In this document: one piece after another, positions 1-6,895 of the stretch | Position numbering within the stretch: the first letter of the stretch is position 1 | Layout: the number at the start of each line of letters is the position of its first letter | Source of the DNA: CAYZBM01 sp964476705 | Lineage (GTDB): Bacteria; Pseudomonadota; Alphaproteobacteria; Rickettsiales; UBA6187 | Assembly: GCA_964476705.1 (NCBI GenBank) | Contig: CAYZBM010000034.1 | Span: 1-20,244, forward strand | Reading direction: 5' to 3' | Length of the DNA: 20,244 nt | Made by a program: the position numbers and the translations under genes | Notes under the pieces: generated by a model | Told to the model about the DNA's origin: nothing | Seen by the model: the letters and a program-made list of their open reading frames with translations, nothing else | Database searches by the model: none

Positions 1-48
1 TTATTGTAACTGAAAAAATATCGTAAGATGTTTTTTCACGGGCAACTA
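1..48. repeat. Hairpin repeat, copy A
   Basis: This segment matches 2789-2836 at 46 of 48 positions. It holds an inverted repeat: 12-22 pairs with 27-37 around a GTAA loop, with one G-T wobble. A conserved tail CACGGGCAACTA follows the hairpin. In both copies the tail leads straight into a terminus of the GTAG-type repeat (here at 53). The element may extend left of the window. Confidence 0.8.
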
Positions 49-52
49 TATA

Positions 53-70
53 GTAGATTAAAAAATGATT
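53..70. repeat. GTAG-family repeat arm, single
   Basis: The sequence GTAGATTAAAAAATGATT matches the arm at 12992-13009 (GTAGATTAAGAAATGATT) with one difference. Preceding bases TATA also match. No facing arm is visible downstream, so this is a half copy or a decayed one. Confidence 0.6.
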
Positions 71-362
71 GACAGTAAAATACACCATAGTACCCCTTAG
101 TACTGGATATAAATATTAACGTGCAAGAAAAACTCATAACTTACACAATAAATAATGTTAAATTAAGAAAAAATTGTCGGTAACTAAGTAAACTCTCCCC
201 CTCCATCATGCCGGTTCCTATATTTCCCCAAAATATTTTAATATTTTGAAGGAAAATAAGGAGACCGGTACCCATTGTGAGATAATTGGTTAATTTATTA
301 AAATCTAATATGTTGAGGGCATAAAAAGTCTGTGGTGCTATGACCATATATTCTTATCAGAT
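71..362. other. Gene-free stretch
   Basis: No convincing gene is seen here. A 68-codon open frame exists on the minus strand (141-347), but much of it reads through the hairpin at 211-268 and it has no recognisable domain or clear ribosome binding site. The stretch lies beyond the 3' end of the minus-strand gene at 363, so it probably holds that transcript's end plus repeat debris. Confidence 0.5.
211..268. repeat. Long imperfect hairpin
   Basis: Almost the whole 58 bases can fold on itself. The outer arms are 211-227 and 251-268 (CCGGT...TCC against GGA...ACCGG, with a few bulges). The inner perfect stem pairs 229-237 (CAAAATATT) with 240-248 (AATATTTTG). It could be a palindromic repeat or a bidirectional terminator. 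I did not find a second copy in the window. Confidence 0.6.
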
Positions 363-770
363 TTAAAAATTCCAACCTTGCATTTCTGGATTACCTTGAG
401 GATAGGCTCCACCAACTTGATCAAAACTAAAACTAGGATTATTAGTACTTGTTTTCTTAGCTTCGGCCTGTCTAATTTCACCTTCAATTAATTCAATATA
501 TTGATATTTATTTTCTCCAGCCTCATTTAAACTTTTATTAGCGCTTACTATAAGATTTTTTAATTCATCATTAAAATGAGGAGATGAAGAAGATAAATCA
601 TCAGGAGTTTGTGGAGATTTAATAGCCTTTAGTATTGCTATTAAATCAATTGGTTTTTTGGGGTCTATAATATTAGCAGTATTAATTTTATTTATGATAT
701 TTATTATATTATTATTGAATAGAGCGTATTTTTTGCCGAGCTCTAAATCGCTAGATTTATTTAATGACAT
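363..770 (-). CDS. Hypothetical small hydrophilic protein
   Basis: I do not recognise this 135-residue protein. It is hydrophilic, lacks a signal peptide or membrane segment, and is rich in Asn, Lys, Ser and Ile. The middle carries a Ser-rich patch (SSSSPH) and the C-terminus is Gly/Pro/aromatic (GGAYPQGNPEMQGWNF), resembling a disordered tail. The ATG at 770 is preferred because AGGA lies seven bases upstream; a TTG two codons earlier would leave no room for that site. A promoter-like pair lies at 806-833. It follows kdoO on the same strand with an 86-base gap. Function is unknown; an accessory or lineage-restricted protein is plausible. Confidence 0.6.
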   Translation of the reverse strand: MSLNKSSDLELGKKYALFNNNIINIINKINTANIIDPKKPIDLIAILKAIKSPQTPDDLSSSSPHFNDELKNLIVSANKSLNEAGENKYQYIELIEGEIRQAEAKKTSTNNPSFSFDQVGGAYPQGNPEMQGWNF

Positions 771-805
771 CTTCAATTCCTACTATTAAAATTTAAATAT
801 GATAT

Positions 806-833
806 CTTATATTTAAAGCATAAAAATTAACAA
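806..833 (-). promoter_or_regulatory. Putative promoter for the 363-770 gene
   Basis: On the minus strand TTGTTA (828-833) and TATAAG (806-811) are separated by 16 bases. The position is about 35 bases upstream of the start at 770. In such AT-rich DNA chance matches are frequent. Confidence 0.4.
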
Positions 834-856
834 AGGTAAATAAATTTATAAAAAAA

Positions 857-1735
857 TCAAATCAACTCGCGGCCAGTAGCTTTTTTTAAAATAGCAATTG
901 GACTGGAGTTTAGATCATATTGTTTATCATAGGGCAGGTGAAAAGTTTGCTCCATCATATATTGTCCAGACATAGCGGCGTGGGCCGTTTGGTCGGAGAA
1001 GCAAACCCAAACCGAACCGGTCGGGAAGGGGATAGTTATTTGCGAACAAGTTTTTTGATATTCAAGATTTTTCTTCATGGCGTCGTGAAGACCTAACATT
1101 ATATGGTCATATTCACTGCGCAAAGATTTAGTTATGCCAAAAAGATTTAATAATTTGGCCTTAAAAGGGGAATAAGGCTTAATTTCATTTAAAAATCTTT
1201 GAGCTGTTTGCAAAAAGGGTTCACCAACCCGCCAAACTCTAGGAATATTATCGGGATTTAAATTAATAAAAACTCTTAAAATTCTGGTCCCATTATTGGG
1301 CCGTGAGGGAAAAGCATCCACATGTAATCTTTTATCGTCCCCTCGCCAAGATTGTTTTCTATTTTCAACATTGCTGGGTCTAAAACTGGTTGGTGCTAAT
1401 ATTAGATGTTCTTGGTAATTAGGAAAATAACTATAAATTAATTCTTTGGCATTATTTGAAAAACGTTTAATCATAGCAGTAAGTAAAGCTAAAGTTGCTT
1501 CATCACCAACCGCACCTTTAAGTTCACCTTTGATATTAAGGCTAATATTTCGTGATTTTGGATCACGAATATTGGGTGTAAAAAGTTTGAGCTCAGGTCC
1601 ACTTAAAGGGAATTTTAAATTAGTAAAATGTAAAACCTTACCGGATTCCAAAGCTTTAATATATTCCTCAGAATTAGTATTATTTTGCCATTCTGGATGG
1701 GAAATAGTGATTATTTGGCTAGATTTTTGTTCCAT
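857..1735 (-). CDS. kdoO: Kdo hydroxylase (Fe(II)/2-oxoglutarate dioxygenase)
   Basis: This 292-residue protein resembles the KdoO family, which hydroxylates C3 of Kdo in the lipopolysaccharide inner core using Fe(II), O2 and 2-oxoglutarate. The family signature is clear: LHVDAFPSRPNNGTRILRVF (residues 137-156), containing the iron-binding HxD (H138, D140), then PRVWRVGEPF (165-174). The likely distal iron ligand is H252 in AHAAMSGQ, followed by EQTFHLP. There is no signal peptide or membrane segment, consistent with action at the cytoplasmic face on Kdo-lipid A. Length fits the family. The start has AGGGG seven bases upstream. It lies 103 bases downstream of argB with a perfect hairpin between, so it may be read from argB or from its own promoter. 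Its presence implies that the cell makes Kdo-bearing LPS. Confidence 0.87.
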   Translation of the reverse strand: MEQKSSQIITISHPEWQNNTNSEEYIKALESGKVLHFTNLKFPLSGPELKLFTPNIRDPKSRNISLNIKGELKGAVGDEATLALLTAMIKRFSNNAKELIYSYFPNYQEHLILAPTSFRPSNVENRKQSWRGDDKRLHVDAFPSRPNNGTRILRVFINLNPDNIPRVWRVGEPFLQTAQRFLNEIKPYSPFKAKLLNLFGITKSLRSEYDHIMLGLHDAMKKNLEYQKTCSQITIPFPTGSVWVCFSDQTAHAAMSGQYMMEQTFHLPYDKQYDLNSSPIAILKKATGRELI

Positions 1736-1748
1736 AATTTACCCCTTT

Positions 1749-1811
1749 GATCTGCTAATATTATTATTGTAATATTAGCAGATCTAAAAGAGTTTGGCTA
1801 GCCAGATGCAA
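1749..1811 (-). promoter_or_regulatory. Hairpin and promoter-like region upstream of kdoO
   Basis: A perfect 14-base stem pairs 1749-1762 (GATCTGCTAATATT) with 1771-1784 around an 8-base loop. It ends only a few bases before the kdoO ribosome binding site and lacks a following T run on the minus strand, so it is not a standard terminator. Just upstream, TTGCAT (1806-1811) and TTTAGA (1783-1788) are 17 apart, with the 10-base palindrome TGGCTAGCCA (1795-1804) in the spacer, an operator-like arrangement. The stem is direct observation; the regulatory reading is inference. Confidence 0.45.
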
Positions 1812-1838
1812 ATCTTTCATATTGGAGGATTTTATATT

Positions 1839-2747
1839 CTAATTATTCTCCGCAGTAATCATAGTTCCTGTTCCATGCTCGGTAAATAATTCTAAAAGCA
1901 ATACATGCGGAATACGGCCATCGACTATATGAGCAGCATCCACATAATTTTGTACTGCTTGCATACAGGTTTCAACTTTTGGAATCATCCCGCCAGAGAT
2001 TACCCCTTGCTTGATTAATTTTTTTGATTCATCTGAGGTTATTTGGCTAATTAGTTTTTTATCTTTGTCCAAAATTCCTGGAACATCAGTAAGCATAATT
2101 AATTTACTCGCACCCAAGGCTGAGGCAATGGCGCCTGCAACACTATCGGCATTAATATTATAAGTTTCTCCATTAACTCCTTTGCCAATGGGTGCTATTA
2201 CTGGAATTACATCAGATTCTTCTAAAACATTTAAGGTCTCTGGATCAATTTCAGTAGGTTCACCTACAAAACCTAAATCTAAAATTTGCTCAATATTAGA
2301 ATCTGGATCTTTTTTGGTTCTTCTTAATTTTTGCGCGGTAATTAAATTACCATCTTTACCAGAAAGTCCGATGGCAGTTCCACCAGCATTATTAATATCA
2401 GTTACAATTTTTTTATTGATAGAGCCGGATAAAACCATCTCAACAATTTCAACTGTTTCAAGATCGGTAACTCTAAGCCCGTCAATAAAACTACTTTTAA
2501 TTTTAAGTTTTTCAAGCATTTTGCTAATTTGTGGGCCACCACCATGAACTATCACTGGATTAATACCAACTAGTTTTAAGAGTACTACGTCACGGGCAAA
2601 AATTTGCGCTAGGGCATCATTACCCATAGTGCTACCACCATATTTTATAACAAAAGTTTCCCCAGCAAAAGCTCGCATATAAGGCAGAGCTTCGGCTAAA
2701 ATTTCAGCTTTTTGAATTAGGTCTTTTATATCAATAGGGTTTGTCAT
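1839..2747 (-). CDS. argB: Acetylglutamate kinase
   Basis: ArgB phosphorylates N-acetylglutamate with ATP, the second step of arginine synthesis, in the cytoplasm. Family motifs are all present in the 302-residue form: VIKYGGS (K35), VIVHGGGPQ (67-73), GLRVTD (90-95), GLSGKDG (127-133), NINADSVAGAIASALGA (197-213), LTDVPGIL and GGMIPKVETC (K256). The N-terminal helix and the C-terminal EHGTGTMI are typical of arginine-inhibited hexameric forms. An ATG 14 codons earlier (2789) is in frame, but it sits at the edge of a repeat and lacks a ribosome binding site; the ATG at 2747 matches family length and has a weak GGT-rich site. The gene follows engB after a repeat-filled 150-base gap, keeping the common alphaproteobacterial order. 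No other arginine gene lies here. Confidence 0.93.
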   Translation of the reverse strand: MTNPIDIKDLIQKAEILAEALPYMRAFAGETFVIKYGGSTMGNDALAQIFARDVVLLKLVGINPVIVHGGGPQISKMLEKLKIKSSFIDGLRVTDLETVEIVEMVLSGSINKKIVTDINNAGGTAIGLSGKDGNLITAQKLRRTKKDPDSNIEQILDLGFVGEPTEIDPETLNVLEESDVIPVIAPIGKGVNGETYNINADSVAGAIASALGASKLIMLTDVPGILDKDKKLISQITSDESKKLIKQGVISGGMIPKVETCMQAVQNYVDAAHIVDGRIPHVLLLELFTEHGTGTMITAENN

Positions 2748-2788
2748 ATTTTTACCAATTACTAAACTTTTATGTATTTTATATTTCA

Positions 2789-2836
2789 TTATTATAACTG
2801 AAAAAATATCGTAAGATATTTTTTCACGGGCAACTA
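2789..2836. repeat. Hairpin repeat, copy B
   Basis: It matches 1-48 at 46 of 48 positions. The stem is perfect over 11 pairs: GAAAAAATATC (2800-2810), loop GTAA, GATATTTTTTC (2815-2825). The tail CACGGGCAACTA follows at 2825-2836. It fills the upstream half of the engB-argB gap and touches the upstream argB ATG at 2787-2789. Confidence 0.85.
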
Positions 2837-2837
2837 G

Positions 2838-2896
2838 GTAGCATCATAGAAATGATTAATAATTCTTTATTATAGATATATCATTTCTTGATCTAC
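2838..2896. repeat. GTAG-family palindromic repeat
   Basis: The left arm GTAGCATCATAGAAATGATT (2838-2857) faces ATCATTTCTTGATCTAC (2880-2896); the arms pair over about 17 positions with one bulge. The loop is AT-rich. On the minus strand the element begins one base after the engB TAG stop (2898-2900). Confidence 0.75.
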
Positions 2897-2897
2897 T

Positions 2898-3539
2898 CTA
2901 TTTTACAGCAAAGAAAGATATTTCGCCACGTAACTTATCAATATTTATATGGTTTTTACTACTAGTTGCAATAATTTCTGGATGTAAAGCAATAGATTTT
3001 TTACCCTTTAATTTGATTTGCTTGATAGTTTCATTAAGTTCTGACTCTTTTACTTCATCAATTTTAGTTAAAATTATTTGATAATTTACCGCAAAATCAT
3101 CAAGTATATTAGCTAAAGCCAAATCACTGTCTTTCATTCCCCTTCTCGCATCAAGAAGTATATAAACTCTTCTTAAATTAGGCCGTCCTTTTAAATATAA
3201 AGTAATAGTTTCGCCCCAATTTTCAATTTTAGATTTTGAAACTTTGGCATAACCATAACCTGGTAGGTCAACTAAAATTAATTTATCTCTGAGTTTAAAG
3301 AAGTTTATTTGCTGGGTACGTCCTGGAGTTTTGGAAGTTCTTGCCAGTGCTTTTTGCCCAGTTACGCTATTTATTAAGCTTGATTTTCCGACATTTGAAA
3401 GGCCAGCAAAAGCAACTTCAGGTAAATTATATTTAGGAATTTGGCTGACTTCTTGCGCGCCAGCAATAAATTCACAATTACCTTTAAATAACCATTTGGC
3501 AAATTCAAAATCAATTTTTTTTGCGCTATCTTCTTGCAT
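2898..3539 (-). CDS. engB: Ribosome biogenesis GTPase EngB (YihA/YsxC)
   Basis: This is a 213-residue TRAFAC GTPase of the EngB family, needed for late assembly of the large ribosomal subunit and thought to be needed for division in some bacteria. The G motifs are in order: P-loop GLSNVGKS (46-53), G2 TPGRTQ (71-76), G3 DLPGYGYAKV (91-100), G4 TKID (158-161) and G5 ATSSK (191-195). Length is normal. The ATG at 3539 lies three bases after the yidC stop, with AAGGG inside the end of yidC, so translation is probably coupled. The stop codon TAG sits at the boundary of a palindromic repeat, suggesting that the element marks or defines the gene's end. Confidence 0.95.
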   Translation of the reverse strand: MQEDSAKKIDFEFAKWLFKGNCEFIAGAQEVSQIPKYNLPEVAFAGLSNVGKSSLINSVTGQKALARTSKTPGRTQQINFFKLRDKLILVDLPGYGYAKVSKSKIENWGETITLYLKGRPNLRRVYILLDARRGMKDSDLALANILDDFAVNYQIILTKIDEVKESELNETIKQIKLKGKKSIALHPEIIATSSKNHINIDKLRGEISFFAVK

Positions 3540-3542
3540 TTT

Positions 3543-5261
3543 TTAGCCCTTAATATATTTGCTGTCTAACAGCTTATTAATTATAAGCTGTTGAATTATG
3601 GTAAAACTATTATTTACCGTCCAGTAGATAATTAATCCGGCTGGGAAACGATAAAGTATAGTTGTAAAAATAAATGGATAGGCTTTAAATACTTTAGCTT
3701 GAATAGGGTCAACGGGCTGCGGGCTAACTTTTTGCTGTAAATACATAGTCAGTCCCATAATTAGTGGCCAAACCCCAATTTGTAATGTCTCGGGTAAATT
3801 AAATTTTAAGAGCCCAAAAAGATTAAATAAACTAGTAGGATCAGCAGAAGACAAGTCTAAAATCCAGCCAAAGAAAGGCGCATGGCGCATTTCGATAGTA
3901 ATTAATAATACTTTATATAGAGAAAAGAAAATAGGGATTTGAATTAACATTGGCAAACAGCCAGCTGCAGGATTTATTTTTTCTCTTTTATAGAGGGCCA
4001 TTATTTCTTTATTCATTAGAATTTTATCATCAGGATAACGTTCTTTAATCGCTGTAATTTTTGGCTGATATTGTTTCATCTTATGCATGCTAACATAGGA
4101 TTTGTAAGCAAGGGGGAATAATAAGCTTTTAATACAGAAAGTAAGTAAAATAATGGCAATACCAAAATTACCAATTAATTTATGAAACATAGTTAGAGTT
4201 AAAAATATTGGTTTGGTGATAAAATAAAACCAACCAAAATCCACCATCCGATCAAAAAGAGGGATTTGATATTTTTCAGAATATTTATCAAGTAGACTTA
4301 ATTGTTTAGCACCGGTAAATAATTTGGCAGTATCACTAAAATTACCGCCAGCTTTAACAAGTGTAAGATCAGTACTATAATCAATTTGGAATCTATCCTC
4401 GAGATCTTTTAAGTAAGAGCTAAAATTACTATTTATTTTAGTATTTTTATCTGGAACTATTGCTGTAAACCAATATTTATCGGTAAAACCTAGCCAACTA
4501 TTATCACTACTAAAACTAACTTTTTTTTCTTTTTTACTATCTTTAAAAGAATATTCAGAAAGTACATTATTAAATACCCCAAGTGGGCCTTTATGAATTA
4601 ATGTTTCGTTAATACCATCAAACATATGTTCTTTACGATTAATCAAACCATAACTAGCTATATTAATATCATTTTTAGAGTGGTTTATTACTTGTTTTTC
4701 AATATTAAACATATAATTTTTATCTAAAGAGATTTTAACTATAAATTCAATGCCGGCAGAATTTTTCCAGTTTAAAGTAATTGGTTTATTAGGGCTTAAA
4801 ATTTTATCTTTAGTTTGCCACAAGGTATTTTCTGAAGGTAATTCTAATTTTTTATCATTACTAATCCAGCCAAATTCAGCAAAATAAACTTGATCGCTAT
4901 AATTAGGTGAAAGTAAAGTTACATGCTTAGAATTTTTTTCAATAGTTTCTTTATATTTAAGTAAAGTTAGATCATCAAATCTTAAACCTTTTAAAGCCAG
5001 GCTACCTTCTAATTTGTCCGATTTTATAGTAATTTTAGGAGTTTTATTCCGCTCTTCTTTAAGATTATCGATTGTCTCTTTTTTACTTTCTACAATTTGT
5101 TCTTTGGTTGTTGATATTTTTTTTGTAGTTTGCTGATATTCTTGCATTTTTTTATTAAATTCAGCTTCTTTTGGTTTAACAAAAAAATGTTGCCATAAAG
5201 CTAAAACAGCTACACATAATATAACAGAGATAAGTAAGCGGTTATTTTCATTTAAATTCAT
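3543..5261 (-). CDS. yidC: Membrane protein insertase YidC
   Basis: YidC inserts and folds inner-membrane proteins, alone or with SecYEG. The 572-residue protein has an N-terminal membrane segment (about 8-27), a charged stretch (30-78), a large periplasmic beta domain (about 80-330) and the conserved five-helix core (about 343-565). Core signatures include FPLAYKSYVSMHKMKQYQPK, INPAAGCLPMLIQIPIFFSLY and the C-terminal FPAGLIIYWTVNN. The groove positive charge, Arg in E. coli, appears to be Lys here (K378 in FCIKSLLFP). GGAGA lies about ten bases before the ATG. Cytochrome oxidase subunits encoded nearby are plausible clients. The small gene yidD, often found between rnpA and yidC, is absent: only 55 bases separate them. 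Confidence 0.97.
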   Translation of the reverse strand: MNLNENNRLLISVILCVAVLALWQHFFVKPKEAEFNKKMQEYQQTTKKISTTKEQIVESKKETIDNLKEERNKTPKITIKSDKLEGSLALKGLRFDDLTLLKYKETIEKNSKHVTLLSPNYSDQVYFAEFGWISNDKKLELPSENTLWQTKDKILSPNKPITLNWKNSAGIEFIVKISLDKNYMFNIEKQVINHSKNDINIASYGLINRKEHMFDGINETLIHKGPLGVFNNVLSEYSFKDSKKEKKVSFSSDNSWLGFTDKYWFTAIVPDKNTKINSNFSSYLKDLEDRFQIDYSTDLTLVKAGGNFSDTAKLFTGAKQLSLLDKYSEKYQIPLFDRMVDFGWFYFITKPIFLTLTMFHKLIGNFGIAIILLTFCIKSLLFPLAYKSYVSMHKMKQYQPKITAIKERYPDDKILMNKEIMALYKREKINPAAGCLPMLIQIPIFFSLYKVLLITIEMRHAPFFGWILDLSSADPTSLFNLFGLLKFNLPETLQIGVWPLIMGLTMYLQQKVSPQPVDPIQAKVFKAYPFIFTTILYRFPAGLIIYWTVNNSFTIIQQLIINKLLDSKYIKG

Positions 5262-5316
5262 TTTTAATTATCTCCATTTTATTTAAGTTAGAAGTATAAC
5301 CTAAGATTATATACTA

Positions 5317-5706
5317 CTATTTTATATTATTTATATTACTATTATCTAAGATTTTAGTTTTATTCATATTATATAAAGCAAATTTTAAATCTTTTGCTAA
5401 ATCAGTGAATTCTCTCTCTTTAGTATACTGTGTGGCAATAATCAAATAGTTATAATTTTCTCTACCATATTTGGGTATGATTTGGTTAAGTAGTGCTTTA
5501 ACTTTTCTTTTTACGTAATTACGATTTACCGCATTGCCAATTTTTTTGCTGACAATTATTCCTATTTTTTGTGAATTTAATGCTGGTATAGGTGGTGTTA
5601 TTTGCTCTTCTGGCAAGGTTTTAACAATTAGGCCTTTGGTTCTTATCGCGCTGATTGTACGAAATTTTGCAAAATCTGCAGATTTCTTAATAGATTGGAG
5701 TGACAT
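5317..5706 (-). CDS. rnpA: Ribonuclease P protein component
   Basis: RnpA binds the RNase P RNA and helps it cleave the 5' leader from tRNA precursors. The 129-residue protein is basic and carries the family core KIGIIVSKKIGNAVNRNYVK (47-66) followed by RKVKALL; the RNR-type basic segment is at 58-73. The N-terminal FAKFRTIS corresponds to the usual start of the fold, with a somewhat extended loop at 30-46. Gene position between rpmH and yidC is the standard bacterial order and supports the call. No strong ribosome binding site directly precedes the ATG; a tiny frame with AAGGAG starts 32 bases upstream (5738) and may couple translation. Confidence 0.93.
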   Translation of the reverse strand: MSLQSIKKSADFAKFRTISAIRTKGLIVKTLPEEQITPPIPALNSQKIGIIVSKKIGNAVNRNYVKRKVKALLNQIIPKYGRENYNYLIIATQYTKEREFTDLAKDLKFALYNMNKTKILDNSNINNIK

Positions 5707-5738
5707 TTTGGCTTATTTTATATTAAAAAGAAAGGCAT

Positions 5739-5798
5739 TATACACTCCTTAAGCTTAGATTTTAATTTATAAAAACAAAAAATAAGCAAAGGAGTATA
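5739..5798 (-). promoter_or_regulatory. Hairpin between rpmH and rnpA
   Basis: Arms at 5739-5757 (TATACACTCCTTAAGCTTA on plus) and 5783-5798 (TAAGCAAAGGAGTATA) pair over about 16 positions with small bulges. In the minus-strand transcript this would hide an AAGGAG site that precedes a six-codon frame (MPFFLI, 5738-5718). It could be a processing or translational control structure that sets the rpmH:rnpA ratio. Confidence 0.45.
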
Positions 5799-5812
5799 CT
5801 AAAACTTGTACC

Positions 5813-5947
5813 TTAAGCGCAAAGACGTTTGCGGCCTTTAGCCCTGCGTGCATTAAGAACTTTACGTCCACCTAATGTGCTCATGCGGCTGCGGAAACCA
5901 TGTCTACGTTTGCGTACTAAATTGCTAGGCTGAAATGTACGTTTCAT
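5813..5947 (-). CDS. rpmH: Large ribosomal subunit protein bL34
   Basis: This 44-residue gene encodes bL34. The sequence begins MKRTFQPSNLVRKRRHGFRS and continues RMSTLGGRKVLNARRAKGRK, which is diagnostic; only RLCA follows. It is very basic, as expected for a protein buried in 23S rRNA. AGGAG stands ten bases before the ATG. It is the first gene of the rpmH-rnpA-yidC-engB-argB block, and a near-consensus promoter lies about 50 bases upstream. Confidence 0.97.
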   Translation of the reverse strand: MKRTFQPSNLVRKRRHGFRSRMSTLGGRKVLNARRAKGRKRLCA

Positions 5948-5995
5948 GGCAATTAAACTCCTAAAAAATTCACGATAAGTAACTATTTTGCAAGC

Positions 5996-6024
5996 CTTAT
6001 ATAGCTTATAAGCCTTATAGTCAA
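5996..6024 (-). promoter_or_regulatory. Promoter of the rpmH operon
   Basis: On the minus strand TTGACT (6019-6024) and TATAAG (5996-6001) are separated by 17 bases, close to the sigma-70 consensus. The predicted start near 5989 gives a leader of about 40 bases before rpmH. This is the strongest promoter candidate on the minus strand. Confidence 0.7.
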
Positions 6025-6032
6025 TAATAGTT

Positions 6033-6062
6033 TTGATATTATCTTAAATATAGTCTTATATA
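6033..6062 (+). promoter_or_regulatory. Putative promoter of the prepilin-like gene
   Basis: TTGATA (6033-6038) and TATATA (6057-6062) are 18 bases apart (17 if the box is read as TTATAT). It stands back to back with the rpmH promoter, the two -35 boxes being eight bases apart, so the two may compete or be co-regulated. Confidence 0.5.
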
Positions 6063-6101
6063 TAGGCAGTATTAATTTTTCTAAGGAAATAGGGCTTATT
6101 T

Positions 6102-6869
6102 ATGGTTGGTGATAGTTTAAAAGCTAAGAATAACGGATTTACATTAGTTGAAATGTCTATAGTTTTAGTAATTATTGGTTTAATTATAGGTGGGGTGTTT
6201 GCTGGACAAAATCTGGTAAAACAAGCAAGACTTCGGGCGGTTATAACCGAACAAGATCAAATAAAGCAGGCCGTTAACGCTTATAGATTAAGATTTAATG
6301 CCTTGCCTGGTGATGATTATAATGCTTTTTCTTATTTTAGAGAAAAATGCGCCAGAAATGCTGACGAATGTAACGGTAATGGCAATCGTAAAATTGAAGC
6401 TAATGGCTTAAATGAGCGGGAAGTAGAAACTTATAGATTTTGGCAACATCTAAATTTAGCTGAGGTTTATCCGGGGTCATTTACAGGTACAGGTACCAGT
6501 AATGTCGGATCATCTTTAGAAGGTATTATGGGGACTAATATTCCGGCATCTAAAATTAAATCAGTGGGGATTACAGCTATTTATGAAGATTCTGGTGCTA
6601 AAGCTTATGGTAAACATACCGGAAATATTATAATTTTTGGCGGGCAGGTTCCAGGTCAACTAGCTTTTGCGCCAATGTTTTCGGTGCAAGATGCTTATGC
6701 GCTTGATGCTAAGGCTGACGATGGTAAGCCAGGTGAGGGAATGATGCGCGCAGTTGGTACAGCGGGAATTAGTGATACTGATTGTATTGATGTTAGTAAC
6801 AATCAAGGTCTTTATAATTTCCGTTCTGAAAAAGCTAATGCTTGTGGTTTAGCATTTATTCTCGATTAA
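6102..6869 (+). CDS. Type IV prepilin / pseudopilin-like protein
   Basis: The 255-residue protein has a class III signal: a short basic leader (1-12), then G12-F13 followed by TLVEMSIVLVIIGLIIGGV. Prepilin peptidase would cut after G12, leaving Phe at +1 and Glu17 at +5, the conserved assembly residue. A hydrophobic helix and an amphipathic region (to about residue 60) follow, then a globular part with LPGD at about 68-71 and four or so Cys that could form disulfides. It would be held in the inner membrane and assembled into a pilus, pseudopilus or secretion fibre. No assembly ATPase, peptidase or secretin lies in the window, so partners must be elsewhere or absent. It is longer than major pilins, suggesting a minor pilin or pseudopilin. 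AGGG is seven bases before the ATG. Confidence 0.8.
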   Translation: MVGDSLKAKNNGFTLVEMSIVLVIIGLIIGGVFAGQNLVKQARLRAVITEQDQIKQAVNAYRLRFNALPGDDYNAFSYFREKCARNADECNGNGNRKIEANGLNEREVETYRFWQHLNLAEVYPGSFTGTGTSNVGSSLEGIMGTNIPASKIKSVGITAIYEDSGAKAYGKHTGNIIIFGGQVPGQLAFAPMFSVQDAYALDAKADDGKPGEGMMRAVGTAGISDTDCIDVSNNQGLYNFRSEKANACGLAFILD

Positions 6870-6895
6870 TGTCTGTTAATTATTTTACTATTTTC

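Noticed and set aside
141..347. 68-codon minus-strand open frame, partly hydrophobic
   Set aside because: It reads through a long palindrome, has no recognised domain or clear ribosome binding site, and lies in a repeat-filled stretch.
1446..1772. Plus-strand open frame opposite kdoO
   Set aside because: It is antisense to a gene with clear catalytic motifs and has no family resemblance.
2182..2547. Plus-strand open frame opposite argB
   Set aside because: Antisense to conserved argB motifs; composition is a shadow of the real gene.
2748..2789. 14-residue N-terminal extension of argB
   Set aside because: The upstream ATG touches a hairpin repeat and has no ribosome binding site; family length fits the inner ATG. 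It cannot be excluded fully.
5534..5752. Plus-strand open frame opposite rnpA
   Set aside because: Overlaps the conserved rnpA core on the other strand and has no motif of its own.
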